A stretch of 64,000 bases of DNA from Salinactinospora qingdaonensis. Lineage in GTDB: Bacteria > Actinomycetota > Actinomycetes > Streptosporangiales > Streptosporangiaceae. The stretch covers positions 124,001-188,000 of the forward strand of contig NZ_BAABDD010000005.1 in NCBI RefSeq assembly GCF_039539445.1, written 5' to 3'. Positions 50,993-60,063 of this stretch are shown here, one piece after another. Under the pieces are notes generated by a model, which was given only the letters and a program-made list of their open reading frames with translations, did no database searches and was not told the origin of the DNA. The position numbers and the translations under genes were made by a program. The number at the start of each line of letters is the position of its first letter. Position 1 is the stretch's first letter.

Positions 50993-51727
50993 TCACTGAT
51001 TCTGTGACTTGGGCATCTTGGGCATCTTCGCGCCGCGCGGCATCGGCCCCTTGGGCATTTGCATCGCCGGCGGCAGCGCCTTGAGGCGGTAGCGGAGCTC
51101 GGCCACCTCGGCCTTGCCGAGATTACGCGGCAGTTTCACCATGCTGCGTTGCAACTTCGCGATGTGGACCTGCCCCTCGGCGTTGCCGACCTGCACGTCG
51201 TAGATCGGGGTGTTGTAGGCCACCCGGGACAGCCGCTTCTTCTCGGCCGCGATCAGCGGCTTGAGCCGCTGTGGGTCTCCTTCGCCCACCAAGACGATAC
51301 CGGGGCGCCCCACGGCGCGGTGGACGATGTCCATACTGCGGTTGCCGTTAACGCCCGGCTCGACCGACCAGTCCCCGCGCATGTTCTCCAGCACTGCCAT
51401 GCCCGCGCCCAGTTGACCTTCGAGCATCTGGTACTGGAGGCGCTGTGCGCTGCGAGAGAAGAACAGGAACCCGCTCAGGAACGCGACCAGCACGCCGAAA
51501 GGCAGCCAATACATCCAGTAGCCGAAGATGAGCCCGCCCACGATGGCCACCGCCAGCACCCCCAGCGCGATCCCGACGGCGATGGGGATCGTGCGGGGGC
51601 TTTGCTGGTGGACCACCTTGGCCACCATGCCGATCTGCTTAAGACGGCCGGGCTGTTTCTCGCCGCCGCCCTTGCCCTGCTGTGTGGTCGCCGGGCTGGT
51701 ACTGGAGTCCTTGGGCTGCTTCGCCAT
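50993..51727 (-). CDS. DUF4191 membrane protein
   Basis: A 244-residue protein with a Lys/Gln-rich cytoplasmic N-terminus, two helices (about residues 50-75 and 78-97: AVGIALGVLAVAIVGGLIFGYWMYW, LPFGVLVAFLSGFLFFS) and a soluble C-terminal domain with YQMLEGQLGAGMAVLENMRGDW and LVGEGDPQRLKPLIAAEKKRL. This is the conserved partner of lipA in actinobacteria (Rv2219 family). The role is unknown. Confidence 0.9.
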   Translation of the reverse strand: MAKQPKDSSTSPATTQQGKGGGEKQPGRLKQIGMVAKVVHQQSPRTIPIAVGIALGVLAVAIVGGLIFGYWMYWLPFGVLVAFLSGFLFFSRSAQRLQYQMLEGQLGAGMAVLENMRGDWSVEPGVNGNRSMDIVHRAVGRPGIVLVGEGDPQRLKPLIAAEKKRLSRVAYNTPIYDVQVGNAEGQVHIAKLQRSMVKLPRNLGKAEVAELRYRLKALPPAMQMPKGPMPRGAKMPKMPKSQNQ

Positions 51728-51840
51728 GCCTCAAGGATAGGGCGAACAGGACGGCGAGGGGGAAACGTGGCCCCGCGACAGCCGTTTCAGCTTGGTCACG
51801 ACCTCGCGGGGCCGTCGCCGTTGGCGAGACGGGGCAGGGG

Positions 51841-52785
51841 TCAGCTTCTCGCGGCCGCGGGGGCTTCGCGCCGCTCCACGGCCTGCTGGTACAGCCGGCC
51901 AGCGCGGTAAGACGAGCGCACCAGCGGCCCCGACATCACGCCGAGGAAGCCGATCTCTTCGGCCTCGGTGTTCAGCTCGACGAACTCCTCGGGCTTGACC
52001 CACCGGTCGATGGGGTGGTGCAGCTTCGAGGGGCGCAGATACTGGGTGATCGTCAGCAGATCGCAGCCCGCGTCGTGCAGATCACGCATTGCCTGGCTGA
52101 CCTCATGACGCTCCTCGCCCATCCCCAGGATGAGGTTGGACTTGGTCACCAGTCCCTCGTCGCGCGCCCGCCTGATGACCTCCAGCGAGCGTTCGTAACG
52201 GAAACCGGGACGGATGCGCTTGAAGATCCGCGGCACCGTCTCGATGTTGTGGGCCAGCACCTCCGGGCGCGAACCGAAGACCTCGGCCAACTGCTCGGGG
52301 TTGGCGTCGAAGTCGGGGATGAGCACCTCGACGCCGGTACCGGGGTTGAGCTCGTGAATCTTGCGCACCGTCTCGGCGTAGAGCCACGCCCCGCCGTCGT
52401 CGAGATCGTCTCGGGCCACACCGGTGACGGTGGCGTAGCGCAGCTCCATGGTGCGCACCGACTCGGCGACCTTCAGCGGCTCCATCCGGTCCAGTGGGCT
52501 GGGCTTGCCCGTAGCGATCTGGCAGAAGTCACAGCGCCGCGTGCACTGGTCGCCGCCGATGAGGAAGGTGGCTTCACGGTCTTCCCAGCATTCGTAGATG
52601 TTGGGGCAGCCCGCCTCTTGGCACACCGTGTGCAGCCCCTCGCGGCGCACCAACGAATGGAGCTGGGTGTACTCCGGACCCATCTTCGCCTTGGTCTTGA
52701 TCCACGGCGGCTTCTTCTCGATGGGTGTCTCGCTGTTGCGTGCCTCGATCCGCAGTAGCCTGCGGCCCTCGGGAGCGACGGTCAA
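51841..52785 (-). CDS. lipA: Lipoyl synthase
   Basis: A 314-residue radical SAM enzyme inserting two sulfurs into octanoyl groups on carrier domains. I start at TTG 52785 (L-TVAPEGRRLLRIEARN) behind GGAAGGGG; the longer frame to 52914 overlaps lipB's end region. The auxiliary cluster CQEAGCPNIYEC and the radical SAM cluster CTRRCDFC are intact, as is the C-terminal RSSYRAG that ends LipA proteins. It follows lipB in the same operon and serves the SucB E2 encoded nearby. Confidence 0.96.
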   Translation of the reverse strand: MTVAPEGRRLLRIEARNSETPIEKKPPWIKTKAKMGPEYTQLHSLVRREGLHTVCQEAGCPNIYECWEDREATFLIGGDQCTRRCDFCQIATGKPSPLDRMEPLKVAESVRTMELRYATVTGVARDDLDDGGAWLYAETVRKIHELNPGTGVEVLIPDFDANPEQLAEVFGSRPEVLAHNIETVPRIFKRIRPGFRYERSLEVIRRARDEGLVTKSNLILGMGEERHEVSQAMRDLHDAGCDLLTITQYLRPSKLHHPIDRWVKPEEFVELNTEAEEIGFLGVMSGPLVRSSYRAGRLYQQAVERREAPAAARS

Positions 52786-52840
52786 CGCCTGCCCCTTCCT
52801 CTTCGCTCGTCCATGGTCCCTCGTGGGGAAGTTCGTCGTC

Positions 52841-53572
52841 TCAAGCGCTGCCCGTTCCCCCGCGCGCACCGGCCAACTCGGTCGCCTCCTGCGGTTCGGG
52901 GATCTCCTCGCCACGGCGGTAGCCGCTCGCGCCCAGCACCTCGGCCAGGTGCCGCTCGGTTCCGGGCAGGATGTCGTGCACCCCGATCTCGCGCCCCAAC
53001 TCCTGTGACAGCGACGTCACTCCGGCGTCGGAGATGCCACACGGCACGATCCGGTCAAACCAGGAAAGATCATTGTCGCAATTGACCGCGAAGCCGTGCA
53101 TTCCGACCCCGCGTGAGACGCGGCAGCCGATCGCGGCCACCTTGCGCTCAAGCAGCCCTCGCGCGGGGTCGGCTTCGAGCCACACCCCGCTGCGCCCCTC
53201 AACCCGCTTACCCACCAGCCCGAACTCGGCGATGGTGCGGATGATCGCCTCCTCCAGCAGGCGGACGTAGGCGACGACGTCGATGGGATCGGCCAGACCG
53301 ACGATGGGGTACACCGTGAGCTGACCGGGCCCGTGCCAGGTGATCTTGCCGCCCCGGTCGATGTCGTAGATGGGGGCGCCGGGATCGGCGAGCGGGCGAT
53401 CCCATTTCCCGGTGCGCTTACCAGCCGTGTACACCGGCTCGTGCTCCAGCAGCAGAACCGTGTCGGGGATCAGGCCGGCGACACGGCGCTGGTGCAGCAG
53501 CCGTTGCAACTCCCATGCCTCCTTGTAGGGGACGGGAGTCTCGCCCAGCCAGGTATAGACGAGTTCACTCAC
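52841..53572 (-). CDS. lipB: Octanoyl-[acyl-carrier-protein]:protein octanoyltransferase
   Basis: A 243-residue enzyme transferring octanoyl groups from ACP to E2 and GcvH proteins. The catalytic Lys is in ERKVAAIGCRV and the Cys in VPCGISDAGVTSL. The N-terminal blocks VLLLEHEPVYTAGKR and GGKITWHGPGQLTVYPI are classic LipB. It stands between the epimerase gene and lipA, 55 bases before lipA. The product is cytoplasmic. Confidence 0.96.
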   Translation of the reverse strand: MSELVYTWLGETPVPYKEAWELQRLLHQRRVAGLIPDTVLLLEHEPVYTAGKRTGKWDRPLADPGAPIYDIDRGGKITWHGPGQLTVYPIVGLADPIDVVAYVRLLEEAIIRTIAEFGLVGKRVEGRSGVWLEADPARGLLERKVAAIGCRVSRGVGMHGFAVNCDNDLSWFDRIVPCGISDAGVTSLSQELGREIGVHDILPGTERHLAEVLGASGYRRGEEIPEPQEATELAGARGGTGSA

Positions 53573-53594
53573 GCCCCCAGCTTACGCCCGAGGC

Positions 53595-54491
53595 TCATCG
53601 GCCCATGATGTCGGATAGCGCACTGTCGATATCGGGGTGGCGGAAGGAATAACCGGCCGCCAATAGACGTTCAGGTACCACTCGCTGACTGACCAACACG
53701 CATTCGTCGGCGAATTCCCCCACGGCCAGCCGCAGTGCCGGTGCCGGCGCCACCGTCACGGTAGGCCGGTGCAGCACCCGCCCCAGCGCCTTGGTGTAGG
53801 CGGCGTTGGTGGTCGGTTCCGGTGCGGTCACGTTGACCGGCCCTGTGATGTCGGGGTGGTCCAGCAGGAAGCGCAACGCGCCCACTGCGTCGTCCAGCGA
53901 TACCCAGCTCATGTACTGCCGGCCGCTGCCGACCCGCCCGCCCAAGCCGGCCTTGAACAGCGGCAGCAAGAACCCCAGCAGCCCGCCTGAGCGCGCCACC
54001 ACCACACCGGTGCGCGAGTGGGCCACCGACACCCCGGCGGCGCGGGCCGGTTCCGTGGCCTCTTCCCACTCGTTCACCAGGTTGGCCAGGAATCCCTCCC
54101 CTTGGGAGGCGGCCTCCGTCGTGGCCGTGGTGCCGGTATCGCCGTAGAAGCCCACCGCCGACGCTGAGATCAACCGCTTCGGCGGGTGGTCCATGCCGGC
54201 CACCGCCGTCGCTAGAGTGCGGGTGCCCTTGATTCGGCTGTCCCTGAGGAGGCGCTTGCGCCGCGCGGTCCAGCGGGTCGGCCCGATGGGGGCCGCCGCG
54301 AGGTGGACCACGGCGTCGGAGCCGGCTAGGCGCGCTTCGTCGACGTAGCCACGCTCGGGGTCCCACTCGGCTTCGCCACCGCCATGGGCCTCGTGGCGGA
54401 CGAGCCGGATGATCTCGTGGCCGTCCTGGGCCAGCGAGCTGCGCAAGGCGCTGCCGATGAGTCCTGATGCTCCACTGATAGCGATTCTCAC
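53595..54491 (-). CDS. TIGR01777-type NAD-dependent epimerase (YfcH family)
   Basis: A 298-residue Rossmann protein read from GTG 54491 (VRIAISGASGLIGSALRSSL); the frame is open a further 17 residues. The NAD loop GASGLIGSAL, the DAVVHLAAAPI and RLISASAVGFYGDTG blocks, and the C-terminal DUF1731-type segment VVPERLLAAGYSFRHPDIDSAL define the family. Related genes sit between lipB and the E2 gene across actinobacteria. The substrate is unknown. Confidence 0.92.
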   Translation of the reverse strand: MRIAISGASGLIGSALRSSLAQDGHEIIRLVRHEAHGGGEAEWDPERGYVDEARLAGSDAVVHLAAAPIGPTRWTARRKRLLRDSRIKGTRTLATAVAGMDHPPKRLISASAVGFYGDTGTTATTEAASQGEGFLANLVNEWEEATEPARAAGVSVAHSRTGVVVARSGGLLGFLLPLFKAGLGGRVGSGRQYMSWVSLDDAVGALRFLLDHPDITGPVNVTAPEPTTNAAYTKALGRVLHRPTVTVAPAPALRLAVGEFADECVLVSQRVVPERLLAAGYSFRHPDIDSALSDIMGR

Positions 54492-54633
54492 GCTGAGGCG
54501 CCTACCCACATCCGCTGCTGCGATTCCTGCCGGTGCCGCCACATCGGTAGCAGTGCCCTTACAGATTCGGGAGAAAAATTTGGCTCAGTAGGTGCGCGGA
54601 ACGTTGTTCATGCATTACGCTGAGTATCGTAAG

Positions 54634-54686
54634 CCTCATCCGAGGGAAACCAACGGACGAGGCTGGCTGCACGGCCCCCGGGCCGT
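54634..54686. other. Two hairpins between the epimerase and sucB genes
   Basis: CCTCATCCG (54634-54642) pairs with CGGACGAGG (54654-54662), 8 of 9 bases; ACGGCC (54671-54676) pairs with GGCCGT (54681-54686). No riboswitch class is recognised. Confidence 0.4.
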
Positions 54687-54745
54687 CGGCACACAGACCT
54701 TGGTGATGGGGATCATCAGGGGATGGTGATTGGTGGGGTGAAAAG

Positions 54746-54778
54746 GTGGGGTGGTACCCGAACCGGGTACCACCCCAC
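54746..54778 (-). terminator. Terminator of the sucB gene
   Basis: GTGGGGTGGTACCC and GGGTACCACCCCAC form a perfect 14-base stem around a 5-base loop. On the minus strand the stem is followed by CTTTTC, so it fits a rho-independent terminator downstream of sucB. Confidence 0.85.
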
Positions 54779-54828
54779 TGCCGTTTTACCGACCCGTGGC
54801 AGGTGCGGGCCGCCCGTCGTGGCCCGGC

Positions 54829-56310
54829 TCAGCCCAGTTCCGCCTCGAAGGCGCCCTCCTCCAGGCGCTCCTTGACGCTGTTCATGAACCGCGCCGCGTC
54901 GGCACCGTCGATCAGCCGGTGATCGTAGCTCAGCGCCAGGTAGGCCACCGAGCGCACCGCGATGACCTCGCCCAACTGCGGATCGTCGACCACCACGGGC
55001 CGCTTGACCACGGCGCCGGTGGCAAGGATGCCCACCTGGGGCTGATTGATGATCGGCGTCTGGAACAAGGCCCCGTCAGCGCCGGCATCGACCAGGGTGA
55101 ACGTGCCGCCGCTGAGTTCGTCGGGGCTGAGCCCGCCGTTGTGGGCACGGTCGGTCAGGTCGACGATCTTGCGGGCCAGCCCGCCCAGGTTGAGATCGCC
55201 GGCGTCCTTGATCACGGGGGCGAGCATCCCGCGTTCGGTGTCGATCGAAATACCGAGGTTTTCGACGCTGTGGTAGGTGACCTCCTTCTTGGCGCTGTCG
55301 ATCACCGCGTTGAGTTTGGGGTGGGTCTTGAGCGCCTCGATCGTAGCCAGCGCGAAGAATGGCAGGAACGTCAGCTCCACGCCCTCACGGGCCCGGAACT
55401 GCTCGGCGGCCTGTTCCCGCAGCCGCGCCACTCGGGTGATGTCCACCTCGATCACCTGGGTGAGCTGAGCGGAGATCTGCTGCGACTCCACCATCTGCTC
55501 GGCGATGGTTTGGCGTAGCCGCGTCATCTGCTCGGTGCGACCGCGCAGCGTGGTGTCGGGGACCACGGGCCGCGGCTGGGGCGCTGCGGTGGGCGGAGCC
55601 GGTTGCGCGGCGGTTGCGGCGCGCTGCTCCTGCTGCTGGCGGGCGGCCTCCTGGACGTCCTGCTTACGAATTCGGCCGCCCACGCCGCTGCCCTTGACCG
55701 TGCTCAGGTCCACGCCCTGCTCGGCGGCGAGCTTGCGCACCAGGGGGGTCACGTAAGCTTCGCCGCCACCGCCGGCCTCGGTCTCGGCTTCGGTCTCGGC
55801 CTTGGCGGCGCCGGTGCCCGTTGCGGCCCCGGTAGCGCTCACCGTTTCCACGTCAACCGGGGGAGTGATGTCCTCACGGCTGCGGCGCGTCTCGGCGGGG
55901 GCAGCCGCAGCGGGAGCGGGTTGTGGCTGTGGCTCGGGTTCGGCCCGCGGCGCCGGCTGTGGCGCGGGCGCGGGCTCAGGTGCGGGTGCAGGCGCGGGGG
56001 CGGGCGCCTCCTGCGCCGGGGGCTCCTCGACCGTCTCGACCGCGGGGGCACCGCCCTCGGTGGGCGCCTCCCCGGCCTCGCCGATCACCGCGATCTGGGC
56101 ACCGACCTCGACCGTCTCGTCCTCTGCTACCAGGATCTGGCTCAACACCCCGGCGACTGGTGACGGGATCTCAGTGTCGACTTTGTCGGTGGAGACCTCT
56201 AGCAGCGGCTCGTCGACCTCGACGGACTCGCCTTCTTTCTTCAGCCACTGGGTGACAGTGCCCTCAGAGACGCTCTCACCCAACGCGGGCATATTAACGG
56301 GAGTCGGCAT
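54829..56310 (-). CDS. sucB: 2-oxoglutarate/2-oxoacid dehydrogenase E2 (dihydrolipoamide acyltransferase)
   Basis: A 493-residue E2 subunit. One N-terminal lipoyl domain (residues 1-76) carries the lipoylated Lys43 in STDKVDTEIP. A long Pro/Ala/Glu linker (about 80-180) leads to the peripheral subunit-binding domain (TPLVRKLAAEQGVDLSTVKGSGVGGRIRKQDV, about 187-220) and a catalytic domain ending with LSYDHRLIDGADAARFM (catalytic His). LipA and LipB made nearby prepare its lipoyl group, and LpdA upstream reoxidises it. Whether it serves succinyl, acetyl or branched-chain transfer cannot be settled by sequence reading alone; in mycobacteria the homologue here is DlaT. Confidence 0.93.
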   Translation of the reverse strand: MPTPVNMPALGESVSEGTVTQWLKKEGESVEVDEPLLEVSTDKVDTEIPSPVAGVLSQILVAEDETVEVGAQIAVIGEAGEAPTEGGAPAVETVEEPPAQEAPAPAPAPAPEPAPAPQPAPRAEPEPQPQPAPAAAAPAETRRSREDITPPVDVETVSATGAATGTGAAKAETEAETEAGGGGEAYVTPLVRKLAAEQGVDLSTVKGSGVGGRIRKQDVQEAARQQQEQRAATAAQPAPPTAAPQPRPVVPDTTLRGRTEQMTRLRQTIAEQMVESQQISAQLTQVIEVDITRVARLREQAAEQFRAREGVELTFLPFFALATIEALKTHPKLNAVIDSAKKEVTYHSVENLGISIDTERGMLAPVIKDAGDLNLGGLARKIVDLTDRAHNGGLSPDELSGGTFTLVDAGADGALFQTPIINQPQVGILATGAVVKRPVVVDDPQLGEVIAVRSVAYLALSYDHRLIDGADAARFMNSVKERLEEGAFEAELG

Positions 56311-56380
56311 GAGTTCCTCTTAGCTGAGCTTTCGGAACACGACGCGGAGAGGGCACCCCTCGTGCCCGCTCCACAACGTG

Positions 56381-57760
56381 TCAGTCGTGGACGTGCAACG
56401 GCTTGCCGGCGAGCGCGAGGTGAGCCTCGCCCAGCGCCTCGGATTGGGTGGGGTGGGGATGGATGAGCTGGGCGACCTCTGCGGGCAGCGCCTCCCAGTT
56501 GTAGATCAGTTGGCTCTCGGCGACGAGTTCGCCCACTCGACTGCCCACCATGTGCACGCCCAGTACCGGCCCGTCCTTCTCTGCGACGACCTTCACCGCG
56601 CCCTGGGTTTGCAGGATCTGGCTCTTGCCGTTGCCGGCCAGGTTGTAGCTCGTCTCGGTGATCTCATAGCCGCGTTCGCGTGCGGTCTGGGACGTGATGC
56701 CCACGGAGGCCACCTCTGGCTCGCAGTACGTCACGCGCGGGACCCCGTCGTAGTCGATGGCCGGCGGGTTCAGACCGGCAATGTGCTCGGCGACGAAGAT
56801 TCCCTCGGCGAAACCGACGTGGGCCAGTTGCAAGGTGGGGATGAGGTCGCCCACCGCGTAGATGTTGCCGACCCCCGTGTGCAGGTTCTCGTCGACCTGC
56901 ACGAAGCCGCGCTCCATCCGGATGCCGGCCTCGGCGTAGCCCAACCCCTCGGAGACAGGGCCGCGCCCCACCGCCACCAGCAGCATCTCGGCGTCGTGAG
57001 AGGTGCCGTTGCTCAGCGTGACACGCACCCCGTCGCCGGTGGTCTTGACCGACTCGAACGGCGTGCCCAGTTCGGACTTGATCCCGCGCTTGCGGAACGC
57101 CCGCTCCAGCAGCTTGGAGCTGGCCTCGTCCTCAGCGGGGACGAGGTGGGGCAGCGCCTCCACGATAGTGACCTCGGCGCCGTAGGAGCGCCACACGCTG
57201 GCGAACTCCACTCCGATGACGCCGCCGCCGAGCACGACCACCGACTCGGGGACGCGGTCGAGCTTGAGGGCGTCGTCACTGGAGATGATCCGCTCGCCGT
57301 CGAGTTCCAGCCCCGGCAGTGTCTTGGGCACCGAGCCAGTGGCCAGCAGGATGGTGCGCCCCTGGTAGACCGTGCCGTCAACGGTGACCTGGTCGGTGCC
57401 GGTGAGCTTGCCCTCGCCCTGGACCACCGTGATCTGACGTGCCTTGAGCAGCCCGCTGAGCCCCTTGTAGAGGCCACTGACCACCTTGTCCTTGTACTTG
57501 TTGACGGCATCCATGTCGATACCCTCGAACGTGGCCCGCACGCCGAAGGTTTCGCTCTCGCGGGCGTTTTCTGCGACCTCAGCCGAGTGCAGTAGCGCCT
57601 TGGTGGGGATACAGCCCCGATGCAGGCAGGTGCCGCCGACCTTGTCTTTTTCAATCAGGGCGACGCTCATGCCCAACTCGGAGGCGCGCAACGCGGCTGC
57701 ATAGCCGCCGCTGCCGCCGCCCAGGACGACGAGGTCGAAGGTACCGCCGCTTTCACTCAC
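56381..57760 (-). CDS. lpdA: Dihydrolipoyl dehydrogenase
   Basis: A 459-residue flavoprotein reoxidising the lipoyl arm of E2 with NAD+. FAD loop VVLGGGSGGYAAALRASELG; redox disulfide in GGTCLHRGCIPTK (Cys45, Cys50); NAD loop VVVLGGGVIGVEFASVWRSYG; and the active-site His in HPHPTQSEALGEAHLAL. It starts at GTG 57760 with AAGGAG upstream and lies 70 bases before sucB in the same direction. Confidence 0.95.
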   Translation of the reverse strand: MSESGGTFDLVVLGGGSGGYAAALRASELGMSVALIEKDKVGGTCLHRGCIPTKALLHSAEVAENARESETFGVRATFEGIDMDAVNKYKDKVVSGLYKGLSGLLKARQITVVQGEGKLTGTDQVTVDGTVYQGRTILLATGSVPKTLPGLELDGERIISSDDALKLDRVPESVVVLGGGVIGVEFASVWRSYGAEVTIVEALPHLVPAEDEASSKLLERAFRKRGIKSELGTPFESVKTTGDGVRVTLSNGTSHDAEMLLVAVGRGPVSEGLGYAEAGIRMERGFVQVDENLHTGVGNIYAVGDLIPTLQLAHVGFAEGIFVAEHIAGLNPPAIDYDGVPRVTYCEPEVASVGITSQTARERGYEITETSYNLAGNGKSQILQTQGAVKVVAEKDGPVLGVHMVGSRVGELVAESQLIYNWEALPAEVAQLIHPHPTQSEALGEAHLALAGKPLHVHD

Positions 57761-57851
57761 GGGAAGGACACTCCTTGTTCGCGGTTTTCGGTTGCGTCTG
57801 GCTCAGACGGTGGTGCGGCCGGGTGCGGTAGGGGCGTACCCGACAGCGTGG

Positions 57852-59357
57852 TCAATGTTCGGCCGCGGTGGCCTCGCCGTAGCTCTCAACGATGCGCACC
57901 AGGGTGCGGGCCGCCGCACCGGTCCCGCCTTTGGGGGTGTGGCCATAGGGCTGGCCCTGGTTGAACGCCGGGCCTGCGATGTCGAGGTGGGCCCAATGGA
58001 CGCCCTCGGCGATGAACTCCTTGAGGAAGACTCCCGCGCTGAGCATCCCGCCCCACCGGTCGTTGGCGACGTTGGCGATGTCGGCCACGGGGGAGTCGAG
58101 CCCCTTGCGCAACTCCTCGGGCAGCGGCATCGGCCAGGCAGCCTCGTCGGCCTCCTCGGCGGCGGTGACCACGCGCGCACGGACATCGTCGTCGTTGGCC
58201 ATCACGCCGAACACTCGAGAGCCCAGCGCCACCAGTTGGGCGCCGGTCAGTGTGGCGACGTCGACGATGAGGTCCGGCTGGTCCTCATGGGCGCGGACGA
58301 GGGCGTCGGCCATGACCAGCCGCCCCTCGGCGTCGGTGTTGCGCACCTCGACGGTCGTGCCTCCGTAGATGGTGAGCACGTCGGAGGGGCGCTGGGCGGT
58401 GCCGCTGGGCATGTTCTCGGCGGTAGCCAGGTAGGCGACCACGTTGACCTTGGGTGCCAGTTCGGCGATGGCGCGCATCGCGGCCAGGACCGCCGCCGCG
58501 CCGCCCATGTCGGACTTCATCCACTCCATCGACGCCGCGGGCTTCAGCGACAGGCCGCCGCTGTCGAAGGTGATGCCCTTGCCGACAAAGGCGACGGTGT
58601 GCTCGGCGCCGGGGTGGGAGTAGGCCAGCCGCACCAGCCGCGGCGGCTGCGCCGAGCCTTGCCCCACGCCGGTGAGCCCGCCATAGCCCCCTTCGGCCAG
58701 GGCTCGCTCGTCGAGCGTCTCCACCTCCAGGCCGTGGGTGGCGGCGACCTCTTCGGCGGTGGCGGCTAGGTCCTGAGGGCTGAGGTCGGCGGGGGCGGTG
58801 TTGACCAGATCGCGGGCAAGCCCCACCGAGGCTGCCAGCACCGTGGCGCGCTCGGCCGCGGCAGCGGCCCCGGAGGCGGAGCTGACCAGCAGCAGGGTCC
58901 CGGTGCGCCGCGCCGTCTTGTCGTCCTTGCGGTAACGGTCGAACGAGTAGTTGCCCAGGAGCGCGCCCAACCCGACGGCGCCGGCCTGTTCGGCGGTTTC
59001 GGCCGGCAGCGCCAGCGCGACCCGCGACTTGCCCTCCAGCGACCGGAGCGCAGCACCGGCGGCACGCGCCAGGGTGTCCGTGGTCGCGCCGCCGTCTTCG
59101 GCCGCGCCCAGACCCACGGCGACCACAATGGGCGCCTGTATCGCCCCCATACCCGGGACGGTGTGTACCTCCTCAAGCGCGCCACTGGCCCCCAACAGGG
59201 ACAAAGCGGCGGCGAGCCCACCGGTGAAGGCGGAGTCAACAGCATGAGCGCCGGATGCGGGGCGGGGCCCATCGGCCCCGTTGTGGTAACCGACGATCAC
59301 CGCGTCGACGTCCAGTGAAGTGGGGGAATCCGTAATGACTGACAGCGACGTGCTCAC
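57852..59357 (-). CDS. pepA: Leucyl aminopeptidase (M17)
   Basis: A 501-residue di-metal aminopeptidase. I start at GTG 59357 (VSTSLSVITDSPTSL), where similarity begins; the frame is open to 59456. The catalytic domain shows VGKGITFDSGGLSLKPAASMEWMKSDMGGAA, the signature NTDAEGRLVMADAL and the final MPLPEELRKGLDSPVADIAN. The matching gene (pepB) follows dlaT in mycobacteria. It removes N-terminal residues from cytoplasmic peptides, a fitting end point for imported peptides too. Confidence 0.95.
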   Translation of the reverse strand: MSTSLSVITDSPTSLDVDAVIVGYHNGADGPRPASGAHAVDSAFTGGLAAALSLLGASGALEEVHTVPGMGAIQAPIVVAVGLGAAEDGGATTDTLARAAGAALRSLEGKSRVALALPAETAEQAGAVGLGALLGNYSFDRYRKDDKTARRTGTLLLVSSASGAAAAAERATVLAASVGLARDLVNTAPADLSPQDLAATAEEVAATHGLEVETLDERALAEGGYGGLTGVGQGSAQPPRLVRLAYSHPGAEHTVAFVGKGITFDSGGLSLKPAASMEWMKSDMGGAAAVLAAMRAIAELAPKVNVVAYLATAENMPSGTAQRPSDVLTIYGGTTVEVRNTDAEGRLVMADALVRAHEDQPDLIVDVATLTGAQLVALGSRVFGVMANDDDVRARVVTAAEEADEAAWPMPLPEELRKGLDSPVADIANVANDRWGGMLSAGVFLKEFIAEGVHWAHLDIAGPAFNQGQPYGHTPKGGTGAAARTLVRIVESYGEATAAEH

Positions 59358-60063
59358 GCACTCGATGCTAATCCTTTTGACGTGCGGCCGGATACGCCGC
59401 TCCCGGCGTGGCAGCGCTGCGCGCCGATTCGGCAGCGTAGCTGGCCACGCCGTCACTGGCCGGGCCGGTACAGGTCACCCCGATCGGTGCCTGCGCCCAC
59501 CCCACCACCGGCGGGGTGTGAAAAAATGTGACGATCCTGACAGCGGATTCAGAGTCATTCGGCCAGCGCACAGCGTTGGTCGAGGGAGTGTGAGGTGTCG
59601 CAGCGCATCCGAGTGAGCTCCCACGGTCGTCTCCGGTGCAAAAGCGGGAGGGGCGCCGCCGGCGACGGAGAGCCGGCTGCTCGGGGGTGGGCTGCCCTGG
59701 CGCGCGGCGTCCCCACCGTCGCCGCGTAGCCCCCGGCCGACAGTACCGACAGTGGGGGTCCCGGTTTGACCCCTCATAGAAACACCGCGCAGGGCGAGCA
59801 TGGCAAAGCCGGCCAACCGGGGCGTTCCTTGCGCGGGCGTGTCTTGGGCGTGCGAGGCGGCGCGTGTCTCCCACGCGCAACGGGGCCACCGCCCCCGGAG
59901 GGCCCAGGAGTCGGGCCAAGAGACGGCGCCCGCGCGTGCGCCGCTCGCGATGGACAGAGCCATAGCACAGTGCCTGGCGTGGGCCGGCGCGTCGGCGGTG
60001 GTCTCCGGGCTGGAGCGGCCAGCCGCGAGAACAGGGCCTTGGCGGCGACGCCGGGACCCGCCC
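59358..60063. other. Noncoding gap of about 0.7 kb
   Basis: The overlapping frames on both strands look like chance frames. A 25-base segment at 59730-59754 matches 4061-4085 in 23 positions. A degenerate trace of the hairpin repeat (GCGCTGCGCGCCGATTCGGCAG, around 59415) may be present. Nothing else is recognised. Confidence 0.65.

Noticed and set aside
54543..54828. c-di-AMP or SAM riboswitch before the epimerase or sucB
   Set aside because: The hairpins lie downstream of sucB and upstream of the epimerase, and lack the conserved cores of the classes I know.
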